Source: Hydrogenophaga sp. (GTDB lineage Bacteria; Pseudomonadota; Gammaproteobacteria; Burkholderiales; Burkholderiaceae_C). Taken from it: 61,470 nt of DNA. The position numbers were made by a program, and so were the translations under genes. The stretch spans positions 1 through 61,470 of the forward strand of contig NZ_JAUSOO010000052.1 of assembly GCF_030656115.1 (NCBI RefSeq), in the 5' to 3' direction. Position 1 is the first letter of the stretch. The number at the start of each line of letters is the position of its first letter. This document shows, one piece after another, positions 25,822 to 34,863 of the stretch. Below the pieces are notes generated by a model. It ran no database searches, was not told the DNA's origin, and was given only the letters and a program-made list of their open reading frames with translations.

Positions 25822-26994
25822 TCATTCGTCGCCCAGCGCCAGCGAACTGGGCTGGCGCTTTTCCACGGCGTAGCGCAACAACGATGCACTGCGGAAAATG
25901 CCGTGAGCGAACTTGCCATAGGGCAAGGTCGCGAACAGCGCCATCACGACACCCAGGTGCAGCGCCAGCATCAGGGCCAGGGCATCGGTGCCACGCAGCC
26001 ACCACAGCAACAGCCCGGTCAGGCTGGTGAGGAACAGGAGTGCAATGAAACCGTAGTCCATGGGTTTCTGGGCAGCGTCGCCGTGCAGCGGGTGTCGCGA
26101 CCATTTCAGGCGAAACAGACCGGCCGTCCCGAGCAACAGGCTCACCCCGCCCACAGCACCCAGGATCTTGGGCAGGCTGGGCAGGTCGTAAGGGGCTTCC
26201 CAGCCAAACACGTAGTGGTACACCGTGGCCAGACTGGTGGCGGCAAAACACAGCATGAAACCGTAGAAGGTCAGGTGGTGGGCACGTCGGCGCAACAAGG
26301 AGTAGGCATCGTCCTCGTTGTGACAACCTTCCCCGTGACCACCGTCCAGGTACTTGAGCGTCATCACATCGTGCGCAGCCTTTGCTGCATCACCACCGCC
26401 CACCGCCTGCCCCGTCGTCGCGGGCGACACATCGCGCAGGAAGCGCGTGACGCCGATGCCCAGCGCCAGCACAGCCCAGAGAAACACGGGCGCGAACATC
26501 AACACCAGCAGGTTGTGCGGGAACAGGTTGTAGAAATTGCCACCCAGGTCACCTCCCCACAGGGTACCGTTCAGCGCCAGGGCCAGCACCAGGAACAGCG
26601 CCAGTCCACCGGCCAGCGCGAGCGACACGGTCAGACCATTGCGCTCATACAGCGCACCCAGCGGTTGCGGCCAGGCATAGGCCACATAGGTTTCACCCCG
26701 CACCTTCGCCATGGCCTGCGGCACATTGACCGCGAACTCGTGTGGCGGGGCGTACTGGCAGGCGTGCAGGCAGGCGCCGCAGTTGTGGCACAGGTTGGCC
26801 AGGTAGTGGATATCGGCCGGGCCAAACTCGAGCCGGCGCGTCATGGCCGGGAATACCGCGCAAAAGCCTTCGCAGTAGCGGCAGGCGTTGCAGATGGCCA
26901 TCTGCCGCGTCACCTCGTCCACCGCAGCCGACGAACCGTCCGCCCCGGAAGCAAGCGACCGAGCGTCTTGCACCAGTGAGTCAAGCGACAACAT
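25822..26994 (-). CDS. tcuB: TcuB-type 4Fe-4S membrane protein
   Basis: A 390-residue protein with two 4Fe-4S motifs, C35-C38-C41-C45 ([11 protein letters not shown]) and C69-C72-C75-C79 ([11 protein letters not shown]), followed by about six membrane segments with His residues that could hold heme ([36 protein letters not shown]). This is the layout of TcuB, which reoxidises the FADH2 of TcuA and passes electrons to the quinone pool. It overlaps the end of tcuA by 14 bases. The pair is established for tricarballylate use in Salmonella; here the exact substrate is inferred. Confidence 0.9.
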   Translation of the reverse strand: MLSLDSLVQDARSLASGADGSSAAVDEVTRQMAICNACRYCEGFCAVFPAMTRRLEFGPADIHYLANLCHNCGACLHACQYAPPHEFAVNVPQAMAKVRGETYVAYAWPQPLGALYERNGLTVSLALAGGLALFLVLALALNGTLWGGDLGGNFYNLFPHNLLVLMFAPVFLWAVLALGIGVTRFLRDVSPATTGQAVGGGDAAKAAHDVMTLKYLDGGHGEGCHNEDDAYSLLRRRAHHLTFYGFMLCFAATSLATVYHYVFGWEAPYDLPSLPKILGAVGGVSLLLGTAGLFRLKWSRHPLHGDAAQKPMDYGFIALLFLTSLTGLLLWWLRGTDALALMLALHLGVVMALFATLPYGKFAHGIFRSASLLRYAVEKRQPSSLALGDE

Positions 26995-28417
26995 GCCGAC
27001 CCTCCTTGAGGCTCATCGCCGAGCGAGCAGCTTCGGTACCGGCAATGCGCCCGAAGGCCGTACCAATGGACATGCCCACGCCGGCGGTGTAGCCCTTGCC
27101 CAGCACGTTGCCGGCCATCATCTCGCCCGCGACGAACAGGTTGGGGCTGGGTACATCACCGAAGCGCACAGCGGCGGTTTCATCGGTCTTCAGACCCAGG
27201 TAGGTGAACGTCACCCCGGGCTTGAGCGCATAGGCGTAGAACGGGGCCGTGTCGATCGGGCGTGCCCAGTGGGTCTTCGCGGGTGCAACGCCTTCGGTGT
27301 GGCAATCGTCCAGCGCGGTGTGGTCAAACGTCCCGACGCGGCAGGCGTTGTTGTAATCGGTCAAGGTTTGCATGAAGGTGTCTTTGTCCAGGCCCAGTTG
27401 CCCGGCCAACTCGGGCAGCGTGTTGGCCTTCACACCGGGGAAGACCGGTGGCATGAAGCGGCCAATGGCCTTGGCGTCGATGATGGAATAGCCCACTTGC
27501 CCGGGCTGCTGCGCCACCAGGCGACCCCAGATGGCATAGCGCTTGGGCCAGAAGTCTTCGCCCTCGTCGTAGAAGCGACGCGCATCGCGGTTGACCACCA
27601 CGCCCAGCGAGACGCAGTCGATGCGGGTGCAGATGCCACCGTCGTAGAGCGGTGCGCGTGCGTCGATGGCGACCATGTGCGCCTGGGTCGGGTCGCCGAT
27701 CGCATCGGCCCCGTGGTCGTCGAGCAGATGGCGCAGCAGCACGCCCTGGTTGAAGCGGGTACCACGGATCAGGAAGTTGTCGGACGGCGTCTCGCCGCGC
27801 TGATTGGTGCCCCAGGCTTCGCGCAGCCATTCGCGGTTGGACTCGAAGCCTCCTGCTGCCAGCACACAACTGCGTGCGGTGATGCGCTCGGTGCCCACGT
27901 ACGCGGCAACAAAATGGCCGTCGCGCAGTTCCAGCCGGTCCACCGGTGCCTCATACCGGACCTGAACCCCCAGGCGCTCGGCGCTGCGGTAATAGGCGTT
28001 GACCAAGGCCTTGCCACCCCCCATGAAGAAGGCGTTGGTGCGGGCCGTGTGCAGCGCGCCCGAGAGCGACGGCTGGAAATGCACGCCGTGGCTGCGCATC
28101 CAGGGGCGACAGGTGCTCGAATCGCGGATCACGCGGCGCGCCAGCATCTCATTGGTCAGGCCACCGGTGACCTTGAGCAGGTCTTGCCAGAACTCTTCTT
28201 CCGGATACGCGTCCACCAGCACGTCTTGCGGGGCGTCGTGCATGCAGCGCAGGTTGCGGGTGTGGGCCGAGTTGCCGCCGCGCCATTCTTTGGGCGCGGA
28301 TTCCAGCAGCAGGACGCTGGCCCCGGCCTCGCGCGCCATCAGGGCGGCGCAGAGCGCGGCGTTGCCACCGCCGATCACCAGCACATCGACCGCAGGTTGT
28401 TCGTCAGTTCTCGACAT
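26981..28417 (-). CDS. tcuA: TcuA-type FAD-dependent tricarballylate dehydrogenase
   Basis: A 478-residue flavoprotein of the fumarate-reductase-like family. The FAD-binding P-loop is [21 protein letters not shown] (residues ~12-32), in which GGGNAA is typical of TcuA. The C-terminal FAD segment is [24 protein letters not shown]. TcuA oxidises tricarballylate to cis-aconitate in Salmonella. It precedes tcuB with a 14-base overlap and follows the PcaB-like gene by six bases, so the three belong to one operon. Another 1,2,3-tricarboxylate or a related saturated acid could be the real substrate. Confidence 0.88.
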   Translation of the reverse strand: MSRTDEQPAVDVLVIGGGNAALCAALMAREAGASVLLLESAPKEWRGGNSAHTRNLRCMHDAPQDVLVDAYPEEEFWQDLLKVTGGLTNEMLARRVIRDSSTCRPWMRSHGVHFQPSLSGALHTARTNAFFMGGGKALVNAYYRSAERLGVQVRYEAPVDRLELRDGHFVAAYVGTERITARSCVLAAGGFESNREWLREAWGTNQRGETPSDNFLIRGTRFNQGVLLRHLLDDHGADAIGDPTQAHMVAIDARAPLYDGGICTRIDCVSLGVVVNRDARRFYDEGEDFWPKRYAIWGRLVAQQPGQVGYSIIDAKAIGRFMPPVFPGVKANTLPELAGQLGLDKDTFMQTLTDYNNACRVGTFDHTALDDCHTEGVAPAKTHWARPIDTAPFYAYALKPGVTFTYLGLKTDETAAVRFGDVPSPNLFVAGEMMAGNVLGKGYTAGVGMSIGTAFGRIAGTEAARSAMSLKEGRHVVA

Positions 28418-28423
28418 GGTGTT

Positions 28424-29776
28424 TCAGCGCCCCTGGCGAGCGGCCAGCACACGGTCCACCATCACACCGGCCTGGCCCAGGTGGTTCTCCGGGTTGCACA
28501 AGGCTTCGAGCTGAGTCCGGTTGACGTGGCGGTTGATTTCCGGGTGTGCTTCGAGGATGTCAATCAGCGGCCGGTTTTCGGCCAGCGCCTGGCGGCACAG
28601 GTCGTACACCAGGTCGTGAGCGTATTCGCGGCCCAGGTAGGGGCCCAGGCCCATCATCACGGCTTCCGACATGACCAACCCGTGGGTGATGTCCATGTTG
28701 GCGCGCATGCGCGTGGCGTCCACCTCCAGGCCTTGCAGCACGAACTTGGTCTGCTTCAGCGCACCCGACATGAGGCAGAAGATCTCGGGCAGTGACACCC
28801 ATTCGATTTCCCAGGGACCTGTGGAACGTTCGTGGTCAGCCACCATCGCATCCATCAGGGCAGCAGCATGCTGGCGCGCCACCGAAATGTTGGCGTGGAT
28901 GTAGAGGCAGGAAATCGGGTTGCGCTTCTGCGGCATCGTGCTTGATGAGCCGCGACCGGGAGCAAAGGGTTCGAACACCTCGCCCACCTCGGTCTGCATC
29001 ATCAACTTCACGTCCATGGCGATCTTGCCCAGCGACCCGCCCACCAAGCCGAGGAAGGCCCCCACCTCGGCAATGGTGTCGCGCACGGTGTGCCAGGAGA
29101 TCAGGGGTTGCGCCAGGCCAAGCTCTTTCATGAGCGCCGCCTGGGTTTCCATCGCACCCTTTTCCAGCGACGACAGCGTGCCCGAAGCACCACCAAACTC
29201 ACCCATGAGGACGCGAGGCTTGAGTTGCTGCAGGCGTTCGCGATGGCGTTCGATGCCGGCCAGGATGCTGGCCATCTTGTAGCCGAAGGTGATCGGCGTG
29301 GCCTGCTGCAGGTTGGAGCGCCCGATGACGGCGGTATCGCGGTACTTCTGTGCCAGCGTCGCCAGTGCGTCGGATATGTCCTTGAGGTCCTGCTCGACCA
29401 GTGCCAGGCCTTCGCGCATCTGCAGCACCGCGGCGGTGTCGGTGATGTCCTGCGTGGTCGCACCCCAGTGGCAGTACTCACCGAGCCGGTCGCGGCAGTT
29501 GGCGTTGATCTGATTGACCACCGCGATGATCGGATAGCCGATCTGCTCGGTCTTGGCCTTGAGCTGGTCCCAGTCGATCATGGACAGCTCACAGTGCTGG
29601 ACGATCTCGTCGGCGGCTTCCTGGGGGATGATGCCCAGTTCGCCTTGGACCTTGGCCAGGGCACGCTCGATGTCCAGGTACTTGGCGGTCCGGTTCTCGT
29701 CCGACCAGACTTGGCGCATGCGGCTGTCGCTGAAAATGTCGCCGAAGATGCGTGAGTCGATGATGGTGGCAGCCAT
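28424..29776 (-). CDS. PcaB-like lyase/decarboxylase of aspartase-fumarase superfamily
   Basis: A 450-residue protein starting at ATG 29776 (MAATIIDSRIFG), with GAGG upstream. Hallmarks are HWGATTQDITDTA (103-115), GRSNLQQATPITFG (152-165), GEFGGASGTLSSL and the flexible loop GSSSTMPQKRNP (276-287), which supplies the catalytic Ser in the superfamily. The closest pattern is 3-carboxy-cis,cis-muconate cycloisomerase (PcaB). No other protocatechuate genes are nearby. The fungal trans-aconitate decarboxylase Tad1 of Ustilago belongs to this same superfamily, and a PrpF-family isomerase such as Adi1 is also in this locus; this makes trans-aconitate decarboxylation to itaconate a reasonable guess. 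Adenylosuccinate-lyase-like or other eliminations remain possible. Confidence 0.78.
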   Translation of the reverse strand: MAATIIDSRIFGDIFSDSRMRQVWSDENRTAKYLDIERALAKVQGELGIIPQEAADEIVQHCELSMIDWDQLKAKTEQIGYPIIAVVNQINANCRDRLGEYCHWGATTQDITDTAAVLQMREGLALVEQDLKDISDALATLAQKYRDTAVIGRSNLQQATPITFGYKMASILAGIERHRERLQQLKPRVLMGEFGGASGTLSSLEKGAMETQAALMKELGLAQPLISWHTVRDTIAEVGAFLGLVGGSLGKIAMDVKLMMQTEVGEVFEPFAPGRGSSSTMPQKRNPISCLYIHANISVARQHAAALMDAMVADHERSTGPWEIEWVSLPEIFCLMSGALKQTKFVLQGLEVDATRMRANMDITHGLVMSEAVMMGLGPYLGREYAHDLVYDLCRQALAENRPLIDILEAHPEINRHVNRTQLEALCNPENHLGQAGVMVDRVLAARQGR

Positions 29777-29802
29777 GGTGATCCTCAAAAAGTACTGGGG
29801 GT

Positions 29803-30624
29803 TCAGAAAGGTAGGCCCGCCAGGGCCAGAATGCGTTGGGCGCGCAGCACCACGGGCTTGTCGACCATGCGGCCGTCGACCTGTATGGCCCCCTGGTCAC
29901 TCGCGGTCTGCCAGGCACTGTTCACACGGGATGCCCATGCCAGCGTCTGGGCATCGGGTCGCAAGGCTTCGCGCACCACACCCACTTGCGTCGGGTGGAT
30001 GCAAAGCTTCGCGGCGAAGCCCAGGGCGCGGGCGTGCAGGATGTCGGCATTCACGCGCTCGATGGCCAGTTCGGGGGTGACCCCAGCCACCGGTGACGGC
30101 AGCTCGGCGGCACGCGAGGCCATGGCAATGGCCGTGGCGGCCGCATCGAGCGCGAAGCCGGGACCGGGCAGGTCGAGGTCCAGCAGGTAGTCGATGGAGC
30201 CGAAGGCCAGGCGCGACACATGGTGCGCACGGGCGATGTCGTTCAGGCCCATCACGCCACGCACGGTCTCGATCAGGGGCAACACCTGAGCGCTGTGTGC
30301 CATCCGCGCATGAACCGCAGCGACCTGAACCGCTGACTCGCATTTGGACAACATCACCTCGCCAACCGGTTGGGCCGACAGCCACTCCAGATCGTCCGCG
30401 TGCCAGGGACTCAGGGCATCATTGAGGCGCACGAGGATGGCGTCGAGCGCGGCTTTGTCCAGCGTAGCGAGCCAGACGCCGATGGCTTTGCGGGCCTGCG
30501 GCTTGTCGGCGGGCAACACCGCGTCCTCCAGATCAAGAATGACCCGGTCCGCACCACTGGCGAGCGCCTTCGCAAAACGCTCAGGCCGGTTGCCCGGCAC
30601 AAACAGGTAGGTGGTCGGTATCAC
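29803..30624 (-). CDS. CitE-like (citramalyl-CoA / malyl-CoA) lyase
   Basis: A 273-residue HpcH/HpaI-CitE family protein. It has YLFVPGNRPERFAKALASGAD, VILDLEDAV (metal/CoA region), VLPLIETVRGVMG with the Mg-binding Glu and FGSIDYLLDLDL with the Asp. The start is GTG at 30624, giving a four-base GTGA overlap with the CoA-transferase stop. Lyases of this group cleave citramalyl-CoA to acetyl-CoA and pyruvate, or malyl-CoA to acetyl-CoA and glyoxylate. Next to a CoA-transferase and a MaoC-like hydratase, citramalyl-CoA cleavage is the best fit. Confidence 0.87.
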   Translation of the reverse strand: MIPTTYLFVPGNRPERFAKALASGADRVILDLEDAVLPADKPQARKAIGVWLATLDKAALDAILVRLNDALSPWHADDLEWLSAQPVGEVMLSKCESAVQVAAVHARMAHSAQVLPLIETVRGVMGLNDIARAHHVSRLAFGSIDYLLDLDLPGPGFALDAAATAIAMASRAAELPSPVAGVTPELAIERVNADILHARALGFAAKLCIHPTQVGVVREALRPDAQTLAWASRVNSAWQTASDQGAIQVDGRMVDKPVVLRAQRILALAGLPF

Positions 30625-31802
30625 ACAGCCCCCTCTTCGCGCAAGGCCTGAAGCTGCGTGGCGCTGTAGCCGAGTCCGCTCAGGATGCTGTCGGTGTGCT
30701 GACCCAGTGCGGGCACGGCGTCCATGCGCGGTGCACCTTGGCTCCAGGAACCCGGTGGCAACAGGGCCGGCACCGTACCGACCGAGGTGTCCACCTGGGT
30801 CCAGCGCTGGCGCGCCTGCAACTGTGGGTGTGCCCAGACCTCGGCCATGGTGTTCACCTGGGCGTTGGCGATCTGCGCCGTTTCCAGACGCTGCACCACG
30901 TCGGCGGCGCTGAGGCCGGCAAAGGCGTTCACGATGATGTCGTAGAGCGCTGCGCGTGCGGCCACGCGCAGCGGGTTGCTCGCGAAGCGCTCGTCCGTGG
31001 CCAGCGCGGGCTGCAACAGCACCTGTTCGCAAAAGGCCTTCCACTCGCGTTCGTTCTGCAAGCCCAGCATCACGGTCTTGCCATCCCCGGCGGGGAAGGG
31101 GCCGTACGGGTAGATGGTGGCGTGGCTGGCGCCGGTGCGCTTGGGCGGTGCCGCGCCGTCGATGCTGTAGTACAGCGGATAGCCCATCCACTCGGTCAGG
31201 GATTCCAGCATCGAGATGTCGATGTGCTGGCCCTTCCCCGTCTGCTGGCGGTGCAGCAGCGCGGCCAGGATGTTGGTGTACGCGTACATGCCGGCGGCGA
31301 TGTCGGCAATCGACGGTCCGGCCTTGGACGGCGTGTCTTCGGTGCCGGTGACCGAGACGAAACCGGCCTCGCTCTGGATCAGCAAGTCATAAGCCTTCTT
31401 GTCGCGGTAAGGGCCACTGTCGCCATAACCCGAAATGTCGCAGACGATGATGCCCGGCTTGGCGGCGCTCAGGACTTCGTAAGAAAGGCCCAGGCGAGCG
31501 GCGGCACCGGGCGCGAGGTTCTGCACCACCACGTCGGCCTCTTCTTCAATGATGCGTTTCAGAATCGCCTGCGCCTCGGGGTGCTTGACGTCCAGCGTCA
31601 GGCTTTCCTTGCTGCGGTTGGTCCAGACAAAGTGCGAGGCGATGCCCCGCACGCGGGTGTCGTAGCCGCGCGCGAAATCGCCCACGCCGGGGCGCTCGAT
31701 CTTGATCACGCGCGCACCCAGGTCGGCGAGTTGGCGGGTGGCGAACGGCGCCGCGATGGCGTGTTCGAGTGTGACGACGGTGATGCCTTGAAGCGGTTGC
31801 AT
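30621..31802 (-). CDS. Family III CoA-transferase (CaiB/FRC type)
   Basis: A 393-residue family III CoA-transferase. It has GITVVTLEHAIAAPFATRQLADLGARVIKIE at the N-terminus, SGYGDSGPY and the catalytic Asp167 in SIADIAAGMYAYTNILAALL. These enzymes move CoA from succinyl-CoA or another donor to a carboxylate. Upstream of a citramalyl-CoA-type lyase and downstream of a hydratase, the probable acceptor is itaconate or mesaconate (inference). It is linked to the lyase by a GTGA overlap and to the hydratase by a 10-base gap. Confidence 0.9.
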   Translation of the reverse strand: MQPLQGITVVTLEHAIAAPFATRQLADLGARVIKIERPGVGDFARGYDTRVRGIASHFVWTNRSKESLTLDVKHPEAQAILKRIIEEEADVVVQNLAPGAAARLGLSYEVLSAAKPGIIVCDISGYGDSGPYRDKKAYDLLIQSEAGFVSVTGTEDTPSKAGPSIADIAAGMYAYTNILAALLHRQQTGKGQHIDISMLESLTEWMGYPLYYSIDGAAPPKRTGASHATIYPYGPFPAGDGKTVMLGLQNEREWKAFCEQVLLQPALATDERFASNPLRVAARAALYDIIVNAFAGLSAADVVQRLETAQIANAQVNTMAEVWAHPQLQARQRWTQVDTSVGTVPALLPPGSWSQGAPRMDAVPALGQHTDSILSGLGYSATQLQALREEGAV

Positions 31803-31812
31803 GGTGTGTCCT

Positions 31813-32670
31813 TCAGCGCAACGTGGCCACGGCGTCCATGGTCAGCCAGCCCTCGTGGTCCTGGGCCCAGAGCTTCACCGTCTTGCCGTCGGCTTGCGGC
31901 GCGCCGTTGACACGAAAAGGGTGCAGGTCGAACGTGGGCCGCACCGCTTTGAAGCTGAAGCTCGCCACGTCAGCGCCCGGCAGGTGGCGGCGAATCTGGT
32001 CCATCAGCAGCGTGGCAATCAACGGGCCGTGCACGATCAGGCCGGGGTAGCCTTCGACCTGGGTCACGTACTGGCGGTCGTAGTGGATGCGGTGGCCGTT
32101 GAACGTGAGCGCGCTGTAACGGAACAGCAGCACGTCGTCCGGCACGATCTCCAGCTGCCACGGCGCACCGGTGGGCGCAGCCACCGGCGGCGGCTCCACA
32201 TCGCTCGCCTGTTTGGCCTCCCGGTAAACGATGTCGTGAAATTCGAAGACGGCGGGATCGGGCGCCCCGTTGCACCGCAGTTCGTGGCGCACCTTCACGA
32301 ACACCAGCTTGCCTGTCCGCCCCGCCTTCTCGGTGACGTTGGCGATGGTCGAAGTGCGCTGCAACTCGTCGCCCACATGGACCGGCGAACGGAACTCGAA
32401 CTGGCTGCCCGCCCACATGCGGCGTGGCAAAGGCACCGGCGGCAGAAAGCCGCCACGCTTGGCGTGACCATCGGCACCAATCTCGCTCTGGCGGTGCAAG
32501 GGCAGGAAGTACAGCCAGTGCCACAGCGGCGGCAGCGGGGTGCCGCTGGTCACCGCCATGTCGGGGTGGTCCAGGGTGGCGTTCAGGGCTTTGACCGGCG
32601 TGGCGCCAATGAAGTCGTTCAGGATTTCCTGACGACCGATCCAGTCGGTCAGCGGGTTGGGAATGGACAT
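31813..32670 (-). CDS. MaoC/FAS1-like dehydratase (itaconyl- or mesaconyl-CoA hydratase)
   Basis: A 285-residue double-hotdog protein. The N-terminal FAS1-like half has GFLPPVPLPRRMWAGS, and the C-terminal half has FRYSALTFNGHRIHYDRQY with the hydratase His/Asp-type core and VEGYPGLIVHGPLIATLL. This matches mesaconyl-C4-CoA/itaconyl-CoA hydratases. RBS GGAGCTGAC precedes the ATG at 32670. With the adjacent CoA-transferase and CitE-like lyase it forms the three-step module known for itaconate catabolism (activation, hydration, cleavage). Confidence 0.88.
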   Translation of the reverse strand: MSIPNPLTDWIGRQEILNDFIGATPVKALNATLDHPDMAVTSGTPLPPLWHWLYFLPLHRQSEIGADGHAKRGGFLPPVPLPRRMWAGSQFEFRSPVHVGDELQRTSTIANVTEKAGRTGKLVFVKVRHELRCNGAPDPAVFEFHDIVYREAKQASDVEPPPVAAPTGAPWQLEIVPDDVLLFRYSALTFNGHRIHYDRQYVTQVEGYPGLIVHGPLIATLLMDQIRRHLPGADVASFSFKAVRPTFDLHPFRVNGAPQADGKTVKLWAQDHEGWLTMDAVATLR

Positions 32671-32721
32671 GTCAGCTCCTGATTGGGCTTTGAGACAGTG
32701 GGGGAGATTGACGCCTGTGCA

Positions 32722-34737
32722 TCACTTCAGCGGCCAGGGGAGCTCGACAAAGCGTTGCAGGACACCCGCCGGGAAGTCCAGCGTGAGAAAGTGACCCAGG
32801 GTGACCATGAAGCCGATGCACGTCCCCGCATACACCAGGCTCTTGATCCAGCCGATCGTGGTGCGGGTGACAAGGAAGGCAGAGATAAAGATCGCCAGCG
32901 ACAGAATGAAACCGATCAGCGCCGTCATCCCGAACAGGAAGGCGAACCACCCCACCGAGGGCCAGACGCTGCTGCCGTCGTGGCTGTTGCCAACCCGCGC
33001 CGCGATCTCCTGGTCACAGTGGGTTGAGTGCCCGGGTGCACCACAGACGAGCTTCCAGACGATGAAGCCGGTGAAGAGCAACATCAGCGACGAGGTGGAC
33101 AGCGGAAACACAGCCCCCAGAAACGACAGCGGGTAGCTGCTGGCCACGCCATAGACAAAGAGCGCCAGCACGATCACGGCAAACACCAGTTGGGGCATGC
33201 GCTCGGACCGTGTGCGGCCACCAGCGGGTTCGGTGGGTGCCTGCGCGCCCGACTGTGCGCCGTTGGCCACGGCGCCGTCTTCCGACACCCGGCTGCGCAC
33301 CGCCATCAGCAAGGAAGCCACCGCCAGCGCCCCGATGATGAGCACGCCTGGCCGCTGCAGGAAGCCCCAGCCGTAGAACTGAAGCGCCTGATAGAGGTAG
33401 CTTTCCACCTGACCGGAGAGAACGAAACCGATCAGGAAGGCGGGTCGTGGCCAGCCAAAGCGACGCAAGAAAATGCCGAGGATGCCGATGGCAAACAGCA
33501 CCAGCAGGTCCGTCAGATCGCGCCTGGCCTGAAACGCGGCAAAGCAGATCAGCATGATCATGGCGGGCGCGATCAGGTTGAACGGTACAAAGGTGAGGCG
33601 CGCAATGGGTGCGGCCAGCAAGAAACAGATGAAGGCGCCCACGATGCTGGCAATGGCCAGCGTCCAGGCGATGGTGTACGTCAGGTTCAGATCGGTGGTG
33701 ACCATGTTGGGGCCGGGTTGCATGCCCAGCAACACCATGCCGCCCAGGAACACCGCCATGGACCCGGAACCTGGGATGCCGAACAACAAGGTCGGCATGA
33801 GCGCGCCGCCCTGCAGCGCGTTGTTGGCCGACTCGGGTGCGATGACACCGCGGATGTCGCCCTTGCCAAACTGGCTGCTGTCTTTGCTCGACTGCACCAC
33901 GTGGCCGTAGGCGATCCAGTCGACCACGCCGCCCCCCAGACCGGGAATCGCGCCAATAAAGGTGCCCAGGGCAGAACAGCGCAACACGAGAAACCAGTGC
34001 TTGAACGTGTCTTTCACGCCCTGCAGCCAACCCGATCCCAGCGTGGCCTCCGAAGCAATGGGGCGGTGCCGGCGCATGAGTTCGGCCAGCTCGGGAATCG
34101 CAAACAGCCCCAGACCGATGATCACCAAGGGAATGCCGTCTTGCAGATAGTCCAGCTTGAGGTCAAAGCGGCTTTCGCCTGTGGCTGGGGCCGCACCGAT
34201 GGCGCCAAACATGATGCCCAGGCCGCACGCAGCCACACCGCGCACGATGCTGGCACCCGCCAGCACCCCGACCACCGACAACCCAAGCACGGCGAACATG
34301 AAAAGCTCTGCGGTGGAGAACATCAGGATGAGCGGCTTGGCCACCACCACGAACCCGGTCAGGAGAATGGCCCCGAACACGCCCCCCATGAGGGAAGCCG
34401 AGAACGCCGCACTCAGCGCACGCGCTGCCTGACCCTTCTTGGCCAGCGGATAGCCATCCAGCACCGTCGCCTGACTGGCACTGGAGCCCGGTATGCCCAT
34501 CAGCACCGACGTGAAGGTGTCACCGGTCGGTATCACGGCCACCATGCCCACCAGCATCGCGATGGCCGACACCGGGTCCATGCCGTAGATGAAAGGCATG
34601 AGCAAAGACATGCCGGCGATACCGCCCAGGCCGGGAAGAATGCCGACGCCAAGACCCACCACGATGCCCAGCAGCATGTAGGTCAGGTGCTGCAGGCTCA
34701 TGAGGCCGACGAAGGCGCTCTGCATGGTTTCGAGCAT
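32722..34737 (-). CDS. tctA: TctA-TctB fusion, tripartite tricarboxylate transporter permease
   Basis: A 671-residue inner-membrane protein. Residues ~1-490 are TctA with about twelve membrane segments and GLGVGILPGLGGIAGMSLLMPF, MGIPGSSASQATVLDGYPLAKKG and GAIPGLGGGVVDW (the duplicated PGLGG motifs). After a hydrophilic linker (~490-525) come four more segments (~526-671), which match the small TctB subunit. TctB is usually a separate gene upstream of tctA; here it is fused to the C-terminus. The start at 34737 follows GGAGACATCC. It moves di/tricarboxylates with proton or sodium, using TctC. Confidence 0.9.
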   Translation of the reverse strand: MLETMQSAFVGLMSLQHLTYMLLGIVVGLGVGILPGLGGIAGMSLLMPFIYGMDPVSAIAMLVGMVAVIPTGDTFTSVLMGIPGSSASQATVLDGYPLAKKGQAARALSAAFSASLMGGVFGAILLTGFVVVAKPLILMFSTAELFMFAVLGLSVVGVLAGASIVRGVAACGLGIMFGAIGAAPATGESRFDLKLDYLQDGIPLVIIGLGLFAIPELAELMRRHRPIASEATLGSGWLQGVKDTFKHWFLVLRCSALGTFIGAIPGLGGGVVDWIAYGHVVQSSKDSSQFGKGDIRGVIAPESANNALQGGALMPTLLFGIPGSGSMAVFLGGMVLLGMQPGPNMVTTDLNLTYTIAWTLAIASIVGAFICFLLAAPIARLTFVPFNLIAPAMIMLICFAAFQARRDLTDLLVLFAIGILGIFLRRFGWPRPAFLIGFVLSGQVESYLYQALQFYGWGFLQRPGVLIIGALAVASLLMAVRSRVSEDGAVANGAQSGAQAPTEPAGGRTRSERMPQLVFAVIVLALFVYGVASSYPLSFLGAVFPLSTSSLMLLFTGFIVWKLVCGAPGHSTHCDQEIAARVGNSHDGSSVWPSVGWFAFLFGMTALIGFILSLAIFISAFLVTRTTIGWIKSLVYAGTCIGFMVTLGHFLTLDFPAGVLQRFVELPWPLK

Positions 34738-34863
34738 GGATGTCTCCAGACATGACCGTCGAATGCGGCCTGTTTACACAAAAAAGCACGGGGAAGGGTT
34801 CACTCCACGTCGGCGCCAAGACAGCCGACGGGTCAGGAAACCCTGTGAGAGAAAAAGCCAGCG

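Noticed and set aside
28424..29776. Simple adenylosuccinate lyase (purB) or protocatechuate pcaB
   Set aside because: Not near purine or protocatechuate genes; motifs are superfamily-level and context points to the carboxylate locus, though the possibility is kept as an alternative in the annotation.
29803..31191. Long minus-strand frame extending the CitE-like lyase upstream
   Set aside because: Codons above 30624 are out of frame with, and inside, the CoA-transferase gene; the GTGA overlap gives the natural start.
32695..34755. Long plus-strand frame opposite tctA-tctB
   Set aside because: Rich in His/Gln/Arg with no domain pattern; it is the antisense shadow of a real membrane protein in high-GC DNA.
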